Below are positions 43,478 through 51,776 of a stretch of DNA of 64,000 bases, piece after piece. The notes under the pieces were generated by a model that worked only from the letters and a program-made list of their open reading frames with translations, did not search any database and was not told the origin of the DNA. Position 1 is the stretch's first letter. Every line of letters begins with the position of its first letter. This DNA comes from a virus. Location of the stretch: the IMG/VR virus record IMGVR_UViG_3300042519_001303, positions 22,771 to 86,770 of that record, one strand, 5' to 3'. The translations under genes were made by a program, and so were the position numbers.

Positions 43478-44946
43478 GGATTTACCTTCTTTCGTTTGTA
43501 GGAGTCAAGCACTCCGTTTTGGATTGTTTCAAGTAACACTTCAGCTTCCCCATCAATAAGTATTCCTGTTGAGAACGCCTTATCTTCAAGGACACCCCAC
43601 AATCTTTCATCAATTGTTTGGCGACCCTCTATATGACACAGTGGAATGGTAACGCATACATCCATTGACTGTGAAATTCTGTGTACTCTATCCTCTGCTT
43701 GTTTGAGCGAGGCAGGGTTCCACGGTAACTGCGCAATAATTGTTCGGTGGTTTACGTTAATACCATTACCAGTAAGAGTCAAGCCCGTACCAGCAGAGAT
43801 TATCTGACCTACCATAACTCTTGAAGCGCCACTGTTAAAGTCATTGACTGCTTTATGCTTAGCAGATTCTGACATACCACCACGAACCTCGCAAACTTTA
43901 TATTTGCTTAGGCCCGCAGATAAAGCGTTCATAGTGTCCACATGCTCGGCAACTATAAACACACCACCAGGTTCGTTATCTAATACTTCAGATACAAACT
44001 TGATTATTGATTCAACCTTAGCTTTACCCACATGCTTACGCAAAAAACCAAGCTGTACTAATGCATATGCTCTTTCGGCCCCAGTCGTATCTTTGTCTAA
44101 TGATTCAAGCCATGCAATCAAATCATTCTCGCAGGCTATGTAGTCATCAACAGCGGTACCTGTTCCCTCAAGAACAACAGTTGATCTTGTTTTTGTAGGT
44201 AAATCTATTACTTCATCTCTTTTACGCCTAAACATAAAAGAAGCATGCATCTTGTTTTTAAGGTCCAGATCATTAGTGGATATTCTTCCTACTTTTTTAC
44301 CATTAATGATTACCCCAGACCATGGGGCATAGTGTTGCCAAAAGTAACCAATGCCACCAACCCCTTGCCATGCATTAGGGCCAAGAGTATCTATCTGTGT
44401 TACCAACTCCATGTTTCGCCCATTAGGCGCAGGTGTTCCTGACATAAGAACACGTATTGCGTTAGTGGGCATGTATTGACTAAGACTTATCAAAGCTTTA
44501 GTACGTTTAGAGTTGTTCTTAAAGAAATGAGCTTCATCAACTATAAGAGCGTCTATCTCTCCCATAAGTACTAAAACCCATTGTGCTAAAACTGCGTTAC
44601 CAATTATGTATACATCGGCATCTGGCAAACCAGATGGAGACTTACCTCGTAAAACGGCAACGTTTATATTCTTATTGAACTTACCAAATTCTGTTACCCA
44701 ATTTAATATAAGACTTGGCGGAACTATGATAAGTACTTTTTGTTGCAGCTGCTCAACCAAAGCTGAGGCAACTGCTATTGCTACCGCTGTTTTACCTAAC
44801 CCCATATCTAACGCTAAATAAGATTGCTGTTTATCAACAGCCCATTCAAACGCTTCTACTTGATAATCAAATAGATCTAGATTGAGGCTAGGTAAATACA
44901 ACAGATTGGACGCCGGCACGTTTGCCGAACTGAGTTGTCCACTCAT
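43474..44946 (-). CDS. SNF2/SMARCAL1-like helicase (second copy)
   Basis: 490 residues after CCGGAGGACGA. Motif I DMGLGKT at 47-53, motif Ia IIVPPSLILNW, motif II DEAH at 137-140, motif III LMSGTPAPNG, and second-lobe motifs VGQIISAGTGLTLTG and QAEDRVHRISQ. The sequence looks closer to SMARCAL1-like annealing helicases than the copy at 15133, which has DEAT. The two are likely not functional duplicates. Co-transcribed with the VWA-MoxR pair upstream. Confidence 0.88.
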   Translation of the reverse strand: MSGQLSSANVPASNLLYLPSLNLDLFDYQVEAFEWAVDKQQSYLALDMGLGKTAVAIAVASALVEQLQQKVLIIVPPSLILNWVTEFGKFNKNINVAVLRGKSPSGLPDADVYIIGNAVLAQWVLVLMGEIDALIVDEAHFFKNNSKRTKALISLSQYMPTNAIRVLMSGTPAPNGRNMELVTQIDTLGPNAWQGVGGIGYFWQHYAPWSGVIINGKKVGRISTNDLDLKNKMHASFMFRRKRDEVIDLPTKTRSTVVLEGTGTAVDDYIACENDLIAWLESLDKDTTGAERAYALVQLGFLRKHVGKAKVESIIKFVSEVLDNEPGGVFIVAEHVDTMNALSAGLSKYKVCEVRGGMSESAKHKAVNDFNSGASRVMVGQIISAGTGLTLTGNGINVNHRTIIAQLPWNPASLKQAEDRVHRISQSMDVCVTIPLCHIEGRQTIDERLWGVLEDKAFSTGILIDGEAEVLLETIQNGVLDSYKRKKVNP

Positions 44947-45218
44947 TCGTCCTCCGGAATATACAATGGATTACCTAAGTCATCCAAGTACACCAACTTT
45001 GTGGCGTCAGTGGGATGGCCCCACTGACACCCAAAGTCTTCCGATGCCCAACCAGCGACAACGCTTAACACGTCATCAATGGTTGGGTTTGGGAATTCTC
45101 CATGAACTTGCATAGCAGATAAGACACGTTCAATGTCATAACTAATTAGTTTAACTACCTGTATAACACCAGGTAGCTCTTCCTCTATTTCCGTGTCAGA
45201 AACATCTGACCATTCCAT
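44943..45218 (-). CDS. Unknown acidic protein (91 aa)
   Basis: Starts after AGGAGGTTAT. Acidic with two helices (IQVVKLISYDIERVLSAMQ; TIDDVLSVVAGWASED). Four-base overlap with the SNF2 gene. Unknown; possibly a regulator of either flanking machine. Confidence 0.55.
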   Translation of the reverse strand: MEWSDVSDTEIEEELPGVIQVVKLISYDIERVLSAMQVHGEFPNPTIDDVLSVVAGWASEDFGCQWGHPTDATKLVYLDDLGNPLYIPEDE

Positions 45219-45226
45219 ATAACCTC

Positions 45227-47440
45227 CTAGGCTAGGAATCCGATAAGAGCTTTCTCAATTTCCTTAGGAAGATCCATGACGTTATCAATACCAATTGCTA
45301 CGTCACCACCCTTTTTAGCCACTAGATCTTTGGCGTAACCAGGAGTACCAAGACCTACTAACAACCAATACTGTCCGGGTTCTACGAATGGTTTAATTGA
45401 ATTAACATACGACCATTCTCCGTCAGTGAGTATAACAACCAGGTGTCGTTGTTTACCCGCATTTTGATTTTTAATTTGGCGTAATCCTTCAAGTGGATTC
45501 GTTCCACCACCATCATGAATTAGCACTGGCGTGATCGGTTCATCGTTATCCCAGATCATGTATGGTTCAGTGTCAAAGGTAGATACTGTGCATGGAACAC
45601 CTAGGCTATCGCAAGCACTACGAATACCATAAGCAGCAACGGAAAGTTGATCCATCCATCCTCCCATAGATCCTGAAGTATCTAACATAACAGATACCGC
45701 AAGACTATGGCCATGAGCGCCTTCGCCTTCGTAGTCCACCCAGTAGTCTGAGTCACCAGGTTCGTGCATCTTGTATGACGTTGGGTCAAGCACACCATGT
45801 TCCTGACGGAAACGCCATGCTGGGTCGGCAGTCAATGCTAATGGTTCAAGAGCCGATAACATTTGATTGGCTACTGCAATAGAATCAACTAACAAGTTAC
45901 TTGGCATTTCTGATACTGCACCGTTATGTGGCAAGTCTCTCATAAGTTCTGAGTTGATCTCGGAGATTAGTTGACCTATTTCTTCGTCAGTAACAACACG
46001 CTTCATTGCTTCTGCCGCTTTTTGTTTAAGATCCTCACGGATCTTGGCATAGTCAACATTTTCTTTGATTTGACCGCCAGTGCCTTTAGTACCACCAGTG
46101 TTGTTAATGAATTCTGTTGCAGTCTCATTACCATCTTTAGTGGGTGCTTCACCGTTAGCCTTACCTTCACCTTCCTTACCACCACCAGGTGACTCTTCTC
46201 CCTCCTCAGAGGATTCTTTCTTGGATTCACCTGGTTTTGTTTCCCAACCTTTTTCTTCGTTACCAAACGTTGGCTTCTTAGTTACTTGGGTTGCACCATT
46301 GTGCCCACTCTTGTGGTCACCTCCTGTAGGGTTAGGAGTACCTTTGCCTTCACGACCTCTACTATCGTCTGGTCGTGGTTCCTGACCATTGTTTGCACCA
46401 GTGATCCACTGCGTGATTAGGTTATGCAATTGCCATACAGCAATAACAACATCTGTTGCTGATCTCGACTCACGGTATACATGGACTTGGTTTTCAATTT
46501 GATCAACTAATGATATATCCATATCATTATCTAATGCAAACTTATATGCCAACTGACGAGCATTATCCATAAGCTCTTGATCTAAGTAAGATCTAGTCGT
46601 AACAAACGGCCATGAGTAACCAGGCTTAGTATCATCATTGATGTAGTTCAGCACAAGAGCAGTAAAATAGTCAATCAATGGAGGACTATTTATCACCATC
46701 TCTTCTTCCATGCGTCCATCTTCCAATAGATTCCATGATATTTGGATAGCATCAGCAAACGGTCTGTAGTGTTGCTGATGTGCATACCACTTATTAGTAA
46801 TGTTAGTTGCTGGATTAACAACTCTTTCACCAAATGGCACTCTGTCAAATACTGTAACTAATGAGCTACGAACATCCTCATAAGCTGGATACAGATTTGC
46901 AAACTCATCACCCCAACGAGTGTCGTGTGGGTTGATTGCAACAGGTAATAACCCATTGTCCATTAGTGCACAGTCAAACAGAGCTGACCACGGAAGAGTG
47001 CACAAAATGTGACCGCCTTCGTGATAAACAACTCCCTTGAGAGCAGCCAAAAGGCTACCAATCTTGTCCATGTCTGACGGATCAACCATACCCATATCGA
47101 ACGAGATGTTTATACCTTTAAAATCCGTAGCAGCATTTACTGATCTAGTTTCATTACGGTAATAGTTAACATCTAGCTTGAGTGGTGGATTGATACCCAA
47201 AGAAGTAAGAACCTTACGTGCTCGGTCGGCCAGCACATATGCAGTGGCCCTAATAGCTCGTGGATCATGCTTGCTTTTGGCAGAAAGGAAAGTCTTTTCA
47301 ACTATTTGGTCGTTTGAGTAAATTAACTCTAAGACTTCTTTGTTGTAAGACTCTCTAATCTTTGTAGCTTCACGACGGTTAAAGGAGCGGGCACTAGCAC
47401 GTCGTGCTAGTGCCTCCTCATCAAACTTTTTCTTTACCAT
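45227..47440 (-). CDS. VWA-domain protein with HEGGH motif (CobT/metallopeptidase-like), partner of MoxR ATPase
   Basis: 737 residues. The N-terminal half contains VVYHEGGHILCTLPW (HEGGH at 140-144), an HExxH zincin-like motif. An acidic, Gly/Lys/Glu-rich linker spans ~350-460. The C-terminal VWA domain has a full MIDAS: DTSGS at 587-591, Thr in GGGTNP and Asp in LTDGE. Same layout as CobT and DUF2201-type proteins that work with MoxR AAA+ ATPases in metal insertion or protein remodelling. No cobalamin genes are nearby, so a CobT role is doubtful. Confidence 0.8.
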   Translation of the reverse strand: MVKKKFDEEALARRASARSFNRREATKIRESYNKEVLELIYSNDQIVEKTFLSAKSKHDPRAIRATAYVLADRARKVLTSLGINPPLKLDVNYYRNETRSVNAATDFKGINISFDMGMVDPSDMDKIGSLLAALKGVVYHEGGHILCTLPWSALFDCALMDNGLLPVAINPHDTRWGDEFANLYPAYEDVRSSLVTVFDRVPFGERVVNPATNITNKWYAHQQHYRPFADAIQISWNLLEDGRMEEEMVINSPPLIDYFTALVLNYINDDTKPGYSWPFVTTRSYLDQELMDNARQLAYKFALDNDMDISLVDQIENQVHVYRESRSATDVVIAVWQLHNLITQWITGANNGQEPRPDDSRGREGKGTPNPTGGDHKSGHNGATQVTKKPTFGNEEKGWETKPGESKKESSEEGEESPGGGKEGEGKANGEAPTKDGNETATEFINNTGGTKGTGGQIKENVDYAKIREDLKQKAAEAMKRVVTDEEIGQLISEINSELMRDLPHNGAVSEMPSNLLVDSIAVANQMLSALEPLALTADPAWRFRQEHGVLDPTSYKMHEPGDSDYWVDYEGEGAHGHSLAVSVMLDTSGSMGGWMDQLSVAAYGIRSACDSLGVPCTVSTFDTEPYMIWDNDEPITPVLIHDGGGTNPLEGLRQIKNQNAGKQRHLVVILTDGEWSYVNSIKPFVEPGQYWLLVGLGTPGYAKDLVAKKGGDVAIGIDNVMDLPKEIEKALIGFLA

Positions 47441-47455
47441 GATTCCTCCTCAGGA

Positions 47456-48736
47456 TCAGTATGGTTCCTCATCAGAGATGAGGGACGTAAGGTCAACTGC
47501 TGGTGCAGTAGCGGCAGGTTCAAACTCATCACGCATCATGACCGCAATACCACGATCTTTGATGATCTCGTTCACCACAATCTTTTCTTGTGATGACACG
47601 AACTGGCCCATGAAGGCCCAGAGACTGAAGTCAACTCCAAGATGAACCAAGTCACCTTCAAGCAACTGTAATGCTCTAGTACCAACAGGGGTAGTAATGC
47701 TACGTTGTGCACGAGCATTACGTAATGCTTGACCAAGCAGACGAACTGCTGGTGACTTGATCAATTTCTTCTCAACCTCTTCGTCATATCCCCATTCAAG
47801 GAGCTTGAAGCGGTTAGCGAAGGCCTCGTTTGTCTTGGCCATTCCAGCGTAGCCTGGGTTCCATGAAGCCATGATCCACAGGTTCTTATTCGCCACTACT
47901 GTTTCTGGGCGATAAGCACCGTGGTGCGTCTCAACACCAGTCACTTCGTCAACCTCAACCGTGCCTTTCCAGACAGGCTTACGGATGTTGACAAACTGAT
48001 GACGATTGTCAAGCAGTGGGTGAATAGCCGCTGTTACTGAACCTGACATGGCGTTAACCTCGTCAAGGTACAAGATACCGCCAAGACGAGCGGCGAGAGC
48101 AACGATGCCCTCCATCCACACAAGCCGTTCTTGTCCATTCACGATGATCGGACGATACTGACCGAATAGGTCGTGGTCGGTAATCGCTGATGAACCTGCA
48201 AGCAGGAACAACGGCAATGGCTTCTGAAGGCCGAGCAACTTCGCAATACGGAACGCTTGAACTTGGATCAAGTATGTCTTACCCGACTGGGTATCGCCTA
48301 CCAAGGCAACGGATACTGGGTAACCATCGTTCTCATCACGACGATTGAAATAACCTTCCATTACTTCAAGGTCTGTCTTACCGCCTGCCAGAACACGAGA
48401 CACATAATTGCGTGGATCGATATTCGGACGGAAGTCGTCCAATGCGGGGTCGTCGAGACTGTCGATACGCATATCGCTGATGATTACGTTGCCAACTTGT
48501 GATGTTATGGTGCTGGACGGGGCGGCGTTTGCAACGCTAGCACGTCCAATCAACTCCACACCCTTAGGCAATATCTCGACAGTGCCTAACAGTGTATCGT
48601 CAAACATCACTTGAATCTTGCTACCAGGTCCCCCTGGTACAAGCGTACTGCGGGTGATTACCCCTTCAGCATCCTTGAATGGTGGGTACTTGCCCACCAC
48701 TCTCATACCTACTCGCAACTCTTTGACACTGGCCAT
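47456..48736 (-). CDS. MoxR/CobS-type AAA+ ATPase
   Basis: 426 residues after AAGGAGGACAACAAA. An N-terminal SH3/KOW-like beta domain (residues ~8-65, MRVVGKYPPFKDAEGVI) is followed by Walker A GDTQSGKT at 147-154, Walker B ILYLDEVN at 221-228 and LAGSSAITDHDLFGQ, a MoxR-type loop. MoxR ATPases remodel proteins together with VWA partners; the VWA gene is 15 bases downstream. GC is visibly higher here than in the tail genes (58% in the 60 bases from 48061 versus 30% from 2041). Confidence 0.85.
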   Translation of the reverse strand: MASVKELRVGMRVVGKYPPFKDAEGVITRSTLVPGGPGSKIQVMFDDTLLGTVEILPKGVELIGRASVANAAPSSTITSQVGNVIISDMRIDSLDDPALDDFRPNIDPRNYVSRVLAGGKTDLEVMEGYFNRRDENDGYPVSVALVGDTQSGKTYLIQVQAFRIAKLLGLQKPLPLFLLAGSSAITDHDLFGQYRPIIVNGQERLVWMEGIVALAARLGGILYLDEVNAMSGSVTAAIHPLLDNRHQFVNIRKPVWKGTVEVDEVTGVETHHGAYRPETVVANKNLWIMASWNPGYAGMAKTNEAFANRFKLLEWGYDEEVEKKLIKSPAVRLLGQALRNARAQRSITTPVGTRALQLLEGDLVHLGVDFSLWAFMGQFVSSQEKIVVNEIIKDRGIAVMMRDEFEPAATAPAVDLTSLISDEEPY

Positions 48737-48769
48737 TTTGTTGTCCTCCTTGGACGTTGTTGTTGTTAA

Positions 48770-48967
48770 TTACTTGGCATTCATGAAGGATGTTTTTGCC
48801 TTCACTTCACTAGAATTGGGACCACACACAATAGGTGTACTTTTGTGTACTCCTAATATGTAGTACTCCGCTTGCTTAAAACCCTTGGCGTAACATGCCT
48901 CATTGAGACAATATTCGTAAGGGCGTTCTGGGTGCATTGTTTCTCCGCAATACACACAGGTCTTCAT
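48770..48967 (-). CDS. Zinc-finger protein (65 aa)
   Basis: Start at 48967 in an ATGA overlap. CVYCGETMHPERPYEYCLNE followed by AC gives four cysteines in a treble-clef arrangement near the N terminus. No known family. Part of a chain of overlapping small genes. Confidence 0.55.
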   Translation of the reverse strand: MKTCVYCGETMHPERPYEYCLNEACYAKGFKQAEYYILGVHKSTPIVCGPNSSEVKAKTSFMNAK

Positions 48968-49203
48968 GGGGCATCCCATGATTCTGAGGTTGACCACATG
49001 CTTTTACATGTGGCACCTAGATCTTCTACAGATGATTGCAGAACCTTTTGTACAAGTATCTCTATCATGTATGGTTCGGCATCATCGGCCATCTTTGATC
49101 GGATGCTCAACACATCCTGCGGGTCAAGCTGAAAGCGTTCGGGGAAATACATATCCCCATCCAACTCAACACAAATTGAAACACAAACTTTATGCTTACG
49201 CAT
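48964..49203 (-). CDS. Unknown protein (79 aa)
   Basis: Start at 49203 seven bases after GAGGAGG; the longer frame lacks a site. Contains LDPQDVLSIRSKMADDAEPY and a helical end. Four-base overlap with the zinc-finger gene. Unrecognised. Confidence 0.5.
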   Translation of the reverse strand: MRKHKVCVSICVELDGDMYFPERFQLDPQDVLSIRSKMADDAEPYMIEILVQKVLQSSVEDLGATCKSMWSTSESWDAP

Positions 49204-49450
49204 TAAATACCTCCTCGTAATAGATGACTGCTTCATCTAATATGTCAATAAGTTCTTGGGTTTTTTGGAAAACAACCCATTCACCTGTAACGTCAGATGG
49301 ACGATGAGTCCAGTTGTCTGATCGTTGCAAGATGTTATGCATAAAGAGGGCTACACATTTTGTATGCCCATCTTGTCTGATGTATGCATGGACATCAAGA
49401 CCTTCGTTAATTGGAACAATCAAAGCTCCAAATGATTCAATAAGGGCCAT
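49196..49450 (-). CDS. Unknown protein (84 aa)
   Basis: Starts after AGGAGAGATA; overlaps neighbours on both sides. Beta-like N-terminal half (GLDVHAYIRQDGHTKCVALF), helical C-terminal half (ELIDILDEAVIYYEEVF). No motif recognised. Confidence 0.55.
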   Translation of the reverse strand: MALIESFGALIVPINEGLDVHAYIRQDGHTKCVALFMHNILQRSDNWTHRPSDVTGEWVVFQKTQELIDILDEAVIYYEEVFNA

Positions 49451-49662
49451 TATCTCTCCTTGTTTGAGAATAGTTCGACCTTCATCGGGCCGAGTCTTGC
49501 TACTAATTGCTCTGCTGCTTGCTCCAGAAATTTGAAGGCTTGAACTGAAGAGTTAAACTCTTTAGTTCCTACCCCCTCTTTTGTGGTGATCTCTACCAAC
49601 CATTTATCTCTACCTTTAACAGGTGGATGAATCCATGCTGATACACCGATTGGCTCATTCAT
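49450..49662 (-). CDS. Unknown protein (70 aa)
   Basis: Start at 49662 (MNEPIGVSAW) inside the end of the DnaJ-like zinc gene, matching the arrangement at 50728; the longer frame is non-coding-like. Short beta strands with KGRDKWLVEITTKEGVG, then a helix. Unknown. Confidence 0.5.
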   Translation of the reverse strand: MNEPIGVSAWIHPPVKGRDKWLVEITTKEGVGTKEFNSSVQAFKFLEQAAEQLVARLGPMKVELFSNKER

Positions 49663-49912
49663 ATGTATGTCCCCACCCCTCACACTTAGGGCACTCAACA
49701 TACTTGATTGCATTCTTCCACTTGCCACCGTGGCCTTTGCACGATCTGCACCACACTTTGTGGTCTTCTTCTTCATACATAAACGGAAGATCTTCATCGA
49801 ATTCATCAAAGTCATTGTCTAATGATCTCTGACGGATTTCCATAATTGTTTTAATTGACCAATATATAAGAGTTAAATAGAACCCCCAAATGATTATGCT
49901 GCTCATGCCCAT
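49655..49912 (-). CDS. Membrane-anchored half DnaJ-type zinc finger protein
   Basis: 85 residues. An N-terminal transmembrane segment (SSIIIWGFYLTLIYWSI) is followed by an acidic linker and CRSCKGHGG ... CPKCEGWG, half of a DnaJ CxxCxGxG zinc domain. It starts inside the end of the preceding gene. A related zinc pair ends the protein at 50721, suggesting duplication within this cluster. Confidence 0.6.
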   Translation of the reverse strand: MGMSSIIIWGFYLTLIYWSIKTIMEIRQRSLDNDFDEFDEDLPFMYEEEDHKVWCRSCKGHGGKWKNAIKYVECPKCEGWGHTYE

Positions 49913-50109
49913 TCCTCTCCGGATAAGATCCGTTTGATGTAACCCAAAGCTAATGATGTGAATTCATCATCAGCGTTATTAATCAACAAGTTACGTTGTA
50001 TCCAATATAAGTTGTTGTCATTAGACATGTCCCTACGTTCTAAAGGCAGGTCATAGTTTGCTAGGAGAAACCTTACGGTTGCTCTCAGCGATAATGGGGT
50101 GGGGATCAT
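49903..50109 (-). CDS. Unknown protein (68 aa)
   Basis: Start at 50109 after GGTGGAGGAAACA, in an ATGA overlap with the small membrane gene. Helical (LSLRATVRFLLANYDLPLER; DEFTSLALGYIKRILSGEE). Unrecognised. Confidence 0.55.
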   Translation of the reverse strand: MIPTPLSLRATVRFLLANYDLPLERRDMSNDNNLYWIQRNLLINNADDEFTSLALGYIKRILSGEEWA

Positions 50110-50237
50110 TGTTTCCTCCACCATCTGAAGAGCTTTTTAAAGCCCCAAAATGGGTAGGCAAACAGAACTGCCCACCCTGCAATCGCCCAAAAACTATGCA
50201 TCCCTTTTACAGGGTGTGCTGCAATTATTTCAAGCAT
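50106..50237 (-). CDS. 43-aa small membrane protein
   Basis: Reads MLEIIAAHPVKGMHSFWAIA followed by GWAVLFAYPF and a basic aromatic tail (KKLFRWWRKQ). One transmembrane segment. Starts after GAGGAAAAGAA and overlaps genes on both sides. The coding call rests on these overlaps and the start site. Confidence 0.5.
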   Translation of the reverse strand: MLEIIAAHPVKGMHSFWAIAGWAVLFAYPFWGFKKLFRWWRKQ

Positions 50238-50391
50238 TTCTTTTCCTCTTTTCCGCCCCACACTTGGGGCAATAGCAGGGGTGGCGGGTTACCACGTCCC
50301 TGTTGCTTCTGCTTACTTTTGCAAGCATAAGTAACTGATGACCACACCCTAAGAAATGGGTGTAGTGGTGTTGGACTCGTGTCCTACTCAT
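50230..50391 (-). CDS. Zinc-ribbon protein (53 aa)
   Basis: Start at 50391 in an overlap with the upstream gene end. CGHQLLMLAKVSRSN and CYCPKCGAEKRK give a C/H plus CxxC zinc pair with a basic tail. Unknown, in the overlapping chain. Confidence 0.5.
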   Translation of the reverse strand: MSRTRVQHHYTHFLGCGHQLLMLAKVSRSNRDVVTRHPCYCPKCGAEKRKRNA

Positions 50392-50728
50392 TAGGGTGTT
50401 CTGCTTGCCAATTGACAATACAATCATGGTTGCAGAAGCCCCACATGAACTGAATGCGTTCAACAGGGGTAAAGTAGTCAAGAGTGTCAACAAAGTTCTT
50501 GAGATTATCTATAATCTCATCGGCACGTTCGGGAAAGTTGATCGCTTCCGTACGCAACGTTATGAGCATTGTTGCGTCATCATAAGGAATAGCTATTACT
50601 TCCTGACCTCTGCATTGTGGGCACTTCAACCCAATACTCAGGGCAATGTCTTGCCCTGGGAAGTAATCAGGTGGTGCAACCCACCCATTGATCTCTTCCT
50701 TTGACTTGAATTTAACTAACTTATTCAT
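50384..50728 (-). CDS. Unknown Cys-containing protein (114 aa)
   Basis: Start at 50728 (MNKLVKFKSK), overlapping the end of the DnaJ-like zinc gene upstream. CPQCRGQEVIAIPYDDATML in the middle and CNHDCIVNWQ at the end suggest a zinc site. No known family. Confidence 0.55.
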   Translation of the reverse strand: MNKLVKFKSKEEINGWVAPPDYFPGQDIALSIGLKCPQCRGQEVIAIPYDDATMLITLRTEAINFPERADEIIDNLKNFVDTLDYFTPVERIQFMWGFCNHDCIVNWQAEHPNE

Positions 50729-51194
50729 ATGTGCTACCCCATCCGTAACACTTGGGGCATTCTGCCCCGTCATGAACTCCATGGCTCATTAAAGAACCAG
50801 TTCCATGACAATTAAGGCAATTGGTTTTACCATTGCTTGTGCTAAAGGTGTCGCTGGGTGGAGATGTAGTGAATCCCAAGTGCATGAGCAACCATTCGGG
50901 AACATCTGTACATTCCCCTTCCTCATCAGGGGGTCCTTGAATAACAATTGGACCAACTAGTACGTCACCAGCTGCTACACAGCCGTAAACGTCGAAGACC
51001 TCCCATAAATCGGTGGCAATGAGGTTGAAGTCTAACTTCAACATTTTTCCTTCCTCATTGCACCAGATTGTTATCTCTGGTGAGGCTGGCACACTTTCAA
51101 TGAGCCCACCTATAACGTCAGATAGGGGTTTATACCCCTCTAAATCAATCTTTCTAATGGTTCCTACTGTTTCTATAACCAATGAGATGGTCAT
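50721..51194 (-). CDS. Unknown protein with C-terminal half DnaJ-type zinc finger
   Basis: Start at 51194 after AAAGGAGGAGTGGAT. 157 residues. An N-terminal alpha/beta domain (SLVIETVGTIRKIDLEGYK; MLKLDFNLIATDLWEVFDVY) leads to CLNCHGTGS ... CPKCYGWG, like the end of the protein at 49655. The same C-terminal STYE/HTYE ending and overlapping junction occur in both. Confidence 0.6.
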   Translation of the reverse strand: MTISLVIETVGTIRKIDLEGYKPLSDVIGGLIESVPASPEITIWCNEEGKMLKLDFNLIATDLWEVFDVYGCVAAGDVLVGPIVIQGPPDEEGECTDVPEWLLMHLGFTTSPPSDTFSTSNGKTNCLNCHGTGSLMSHGVHDGAECPKCYGWGSTYE

Positions 51195-51223
51195 ATCCAC
51201 TCCTCCTTTGTTGTTTTAGTGGG

Positions 51224-51296
51224 CGCACCAGGCAGGGGTCGAACCTACAACCTACAGATTAGAAGTCTGTTGCTCTATCCATTGAGCTACTGGTGC
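51224..51296 (-). tRNA. tRNA-Arg(UCU)
   Basis: On the minus strand: acceptor GCACCAG pairs with CTGGTGC; D arm AGCTCAATGGATAGAGC; anticodon stem ACAGA/TCTGT with loop CTTCTAA (anticodon TCT); T arm with GGTTCGACCCC. CCA is not encoded. Decodes AGA, a common codon here (for example in LRR/IRR stretches of the tail genes). Confidence 0.9.
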
Positions 51297-51776
51297 AGTG
51301 TATGTTTTTATTTATACAGTAAAAAACATACAAAAACCTGACTATGTGATCACGGGAGCAGTACCCCGAGGTAAAACCAGTCCGCCTGGTTTTCTAATCC
51401 ACGTCTTATGTATAAGCTTAAGAATGCGTTACAACAAGCAACTACCGCAAACCGCAACCCTGTTATACATAGGTAGGAGTAACACCTGTATCCCTGCAGT
51501 GTAATTTGCCCGATAGGGAATTCCGGGTTACTAGGGCTTACACATTGCCCATCAGCAACTTGATACCCAGTAGCTTATTCCTGGGGACATATTTAGGGGG
51601 TAAGACAGCGATGCTGCTAAAGGGCGTCTTTCGCCCGGCATCTAAGCCAAAACTGCCTTACCCAACGCTTTGTAGAATGACATCATTAAAGGGTATACAC
51701 CTAACAACAAGCCCTAGATATCACTCAGCAAGTGTCGTGTCCTCTACTTAGGCCAAGTATGTCAAATGGCCCAATC
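51297..51776 (-). ncRNA. Candidate large structured RNA next to tRNA-Arg
   Basis: 480 bases without a gene between tRNA-Arg and the gene ending at 51777. Helices visible: 51300-51309 with 51322-51331 (10 bp), 51373-51380 with 51386-51393 (8 bp), 51407-51415 with 51463-51471 (9 bp), 51531-51539 with 51709-51717 (9 bp, closing a 169-base domain), 51598-51608 with 51653-51663 (11 bp), inner 51610-51614 with 51638-51642 and 51622-51626 with 51632-51636, and 51566-51570 with 51581-51585. One pair in the 11-bp helix is G-U on the minus strand but A-C on the plus strand, supporting leftward transcription. TTGACA at 51764-51759 may be a -35 box. Confidence 0.65.

Noticed and set aside
45227-48736. 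CobS/CobT cobalt chelatase annotation
   Set aside because: No cobalamin pathway genes in the window; the MoxR-VWA layout alone does not define chelatase function.
51309-51316. T4-like late promoter TATAAATA on the minus strand before tRNA-Arg
   Set aside because: It sits in the loop of a 10-bp hairpin in AT-rich DNA and no other copies are placed before late genes.
51297-51776. tmRNA or RNase P RNA as identity of the structured region
   Set aside because: No tRNA-like end with alanine features, no tag frame and no conserved RNase P core sequences seen.
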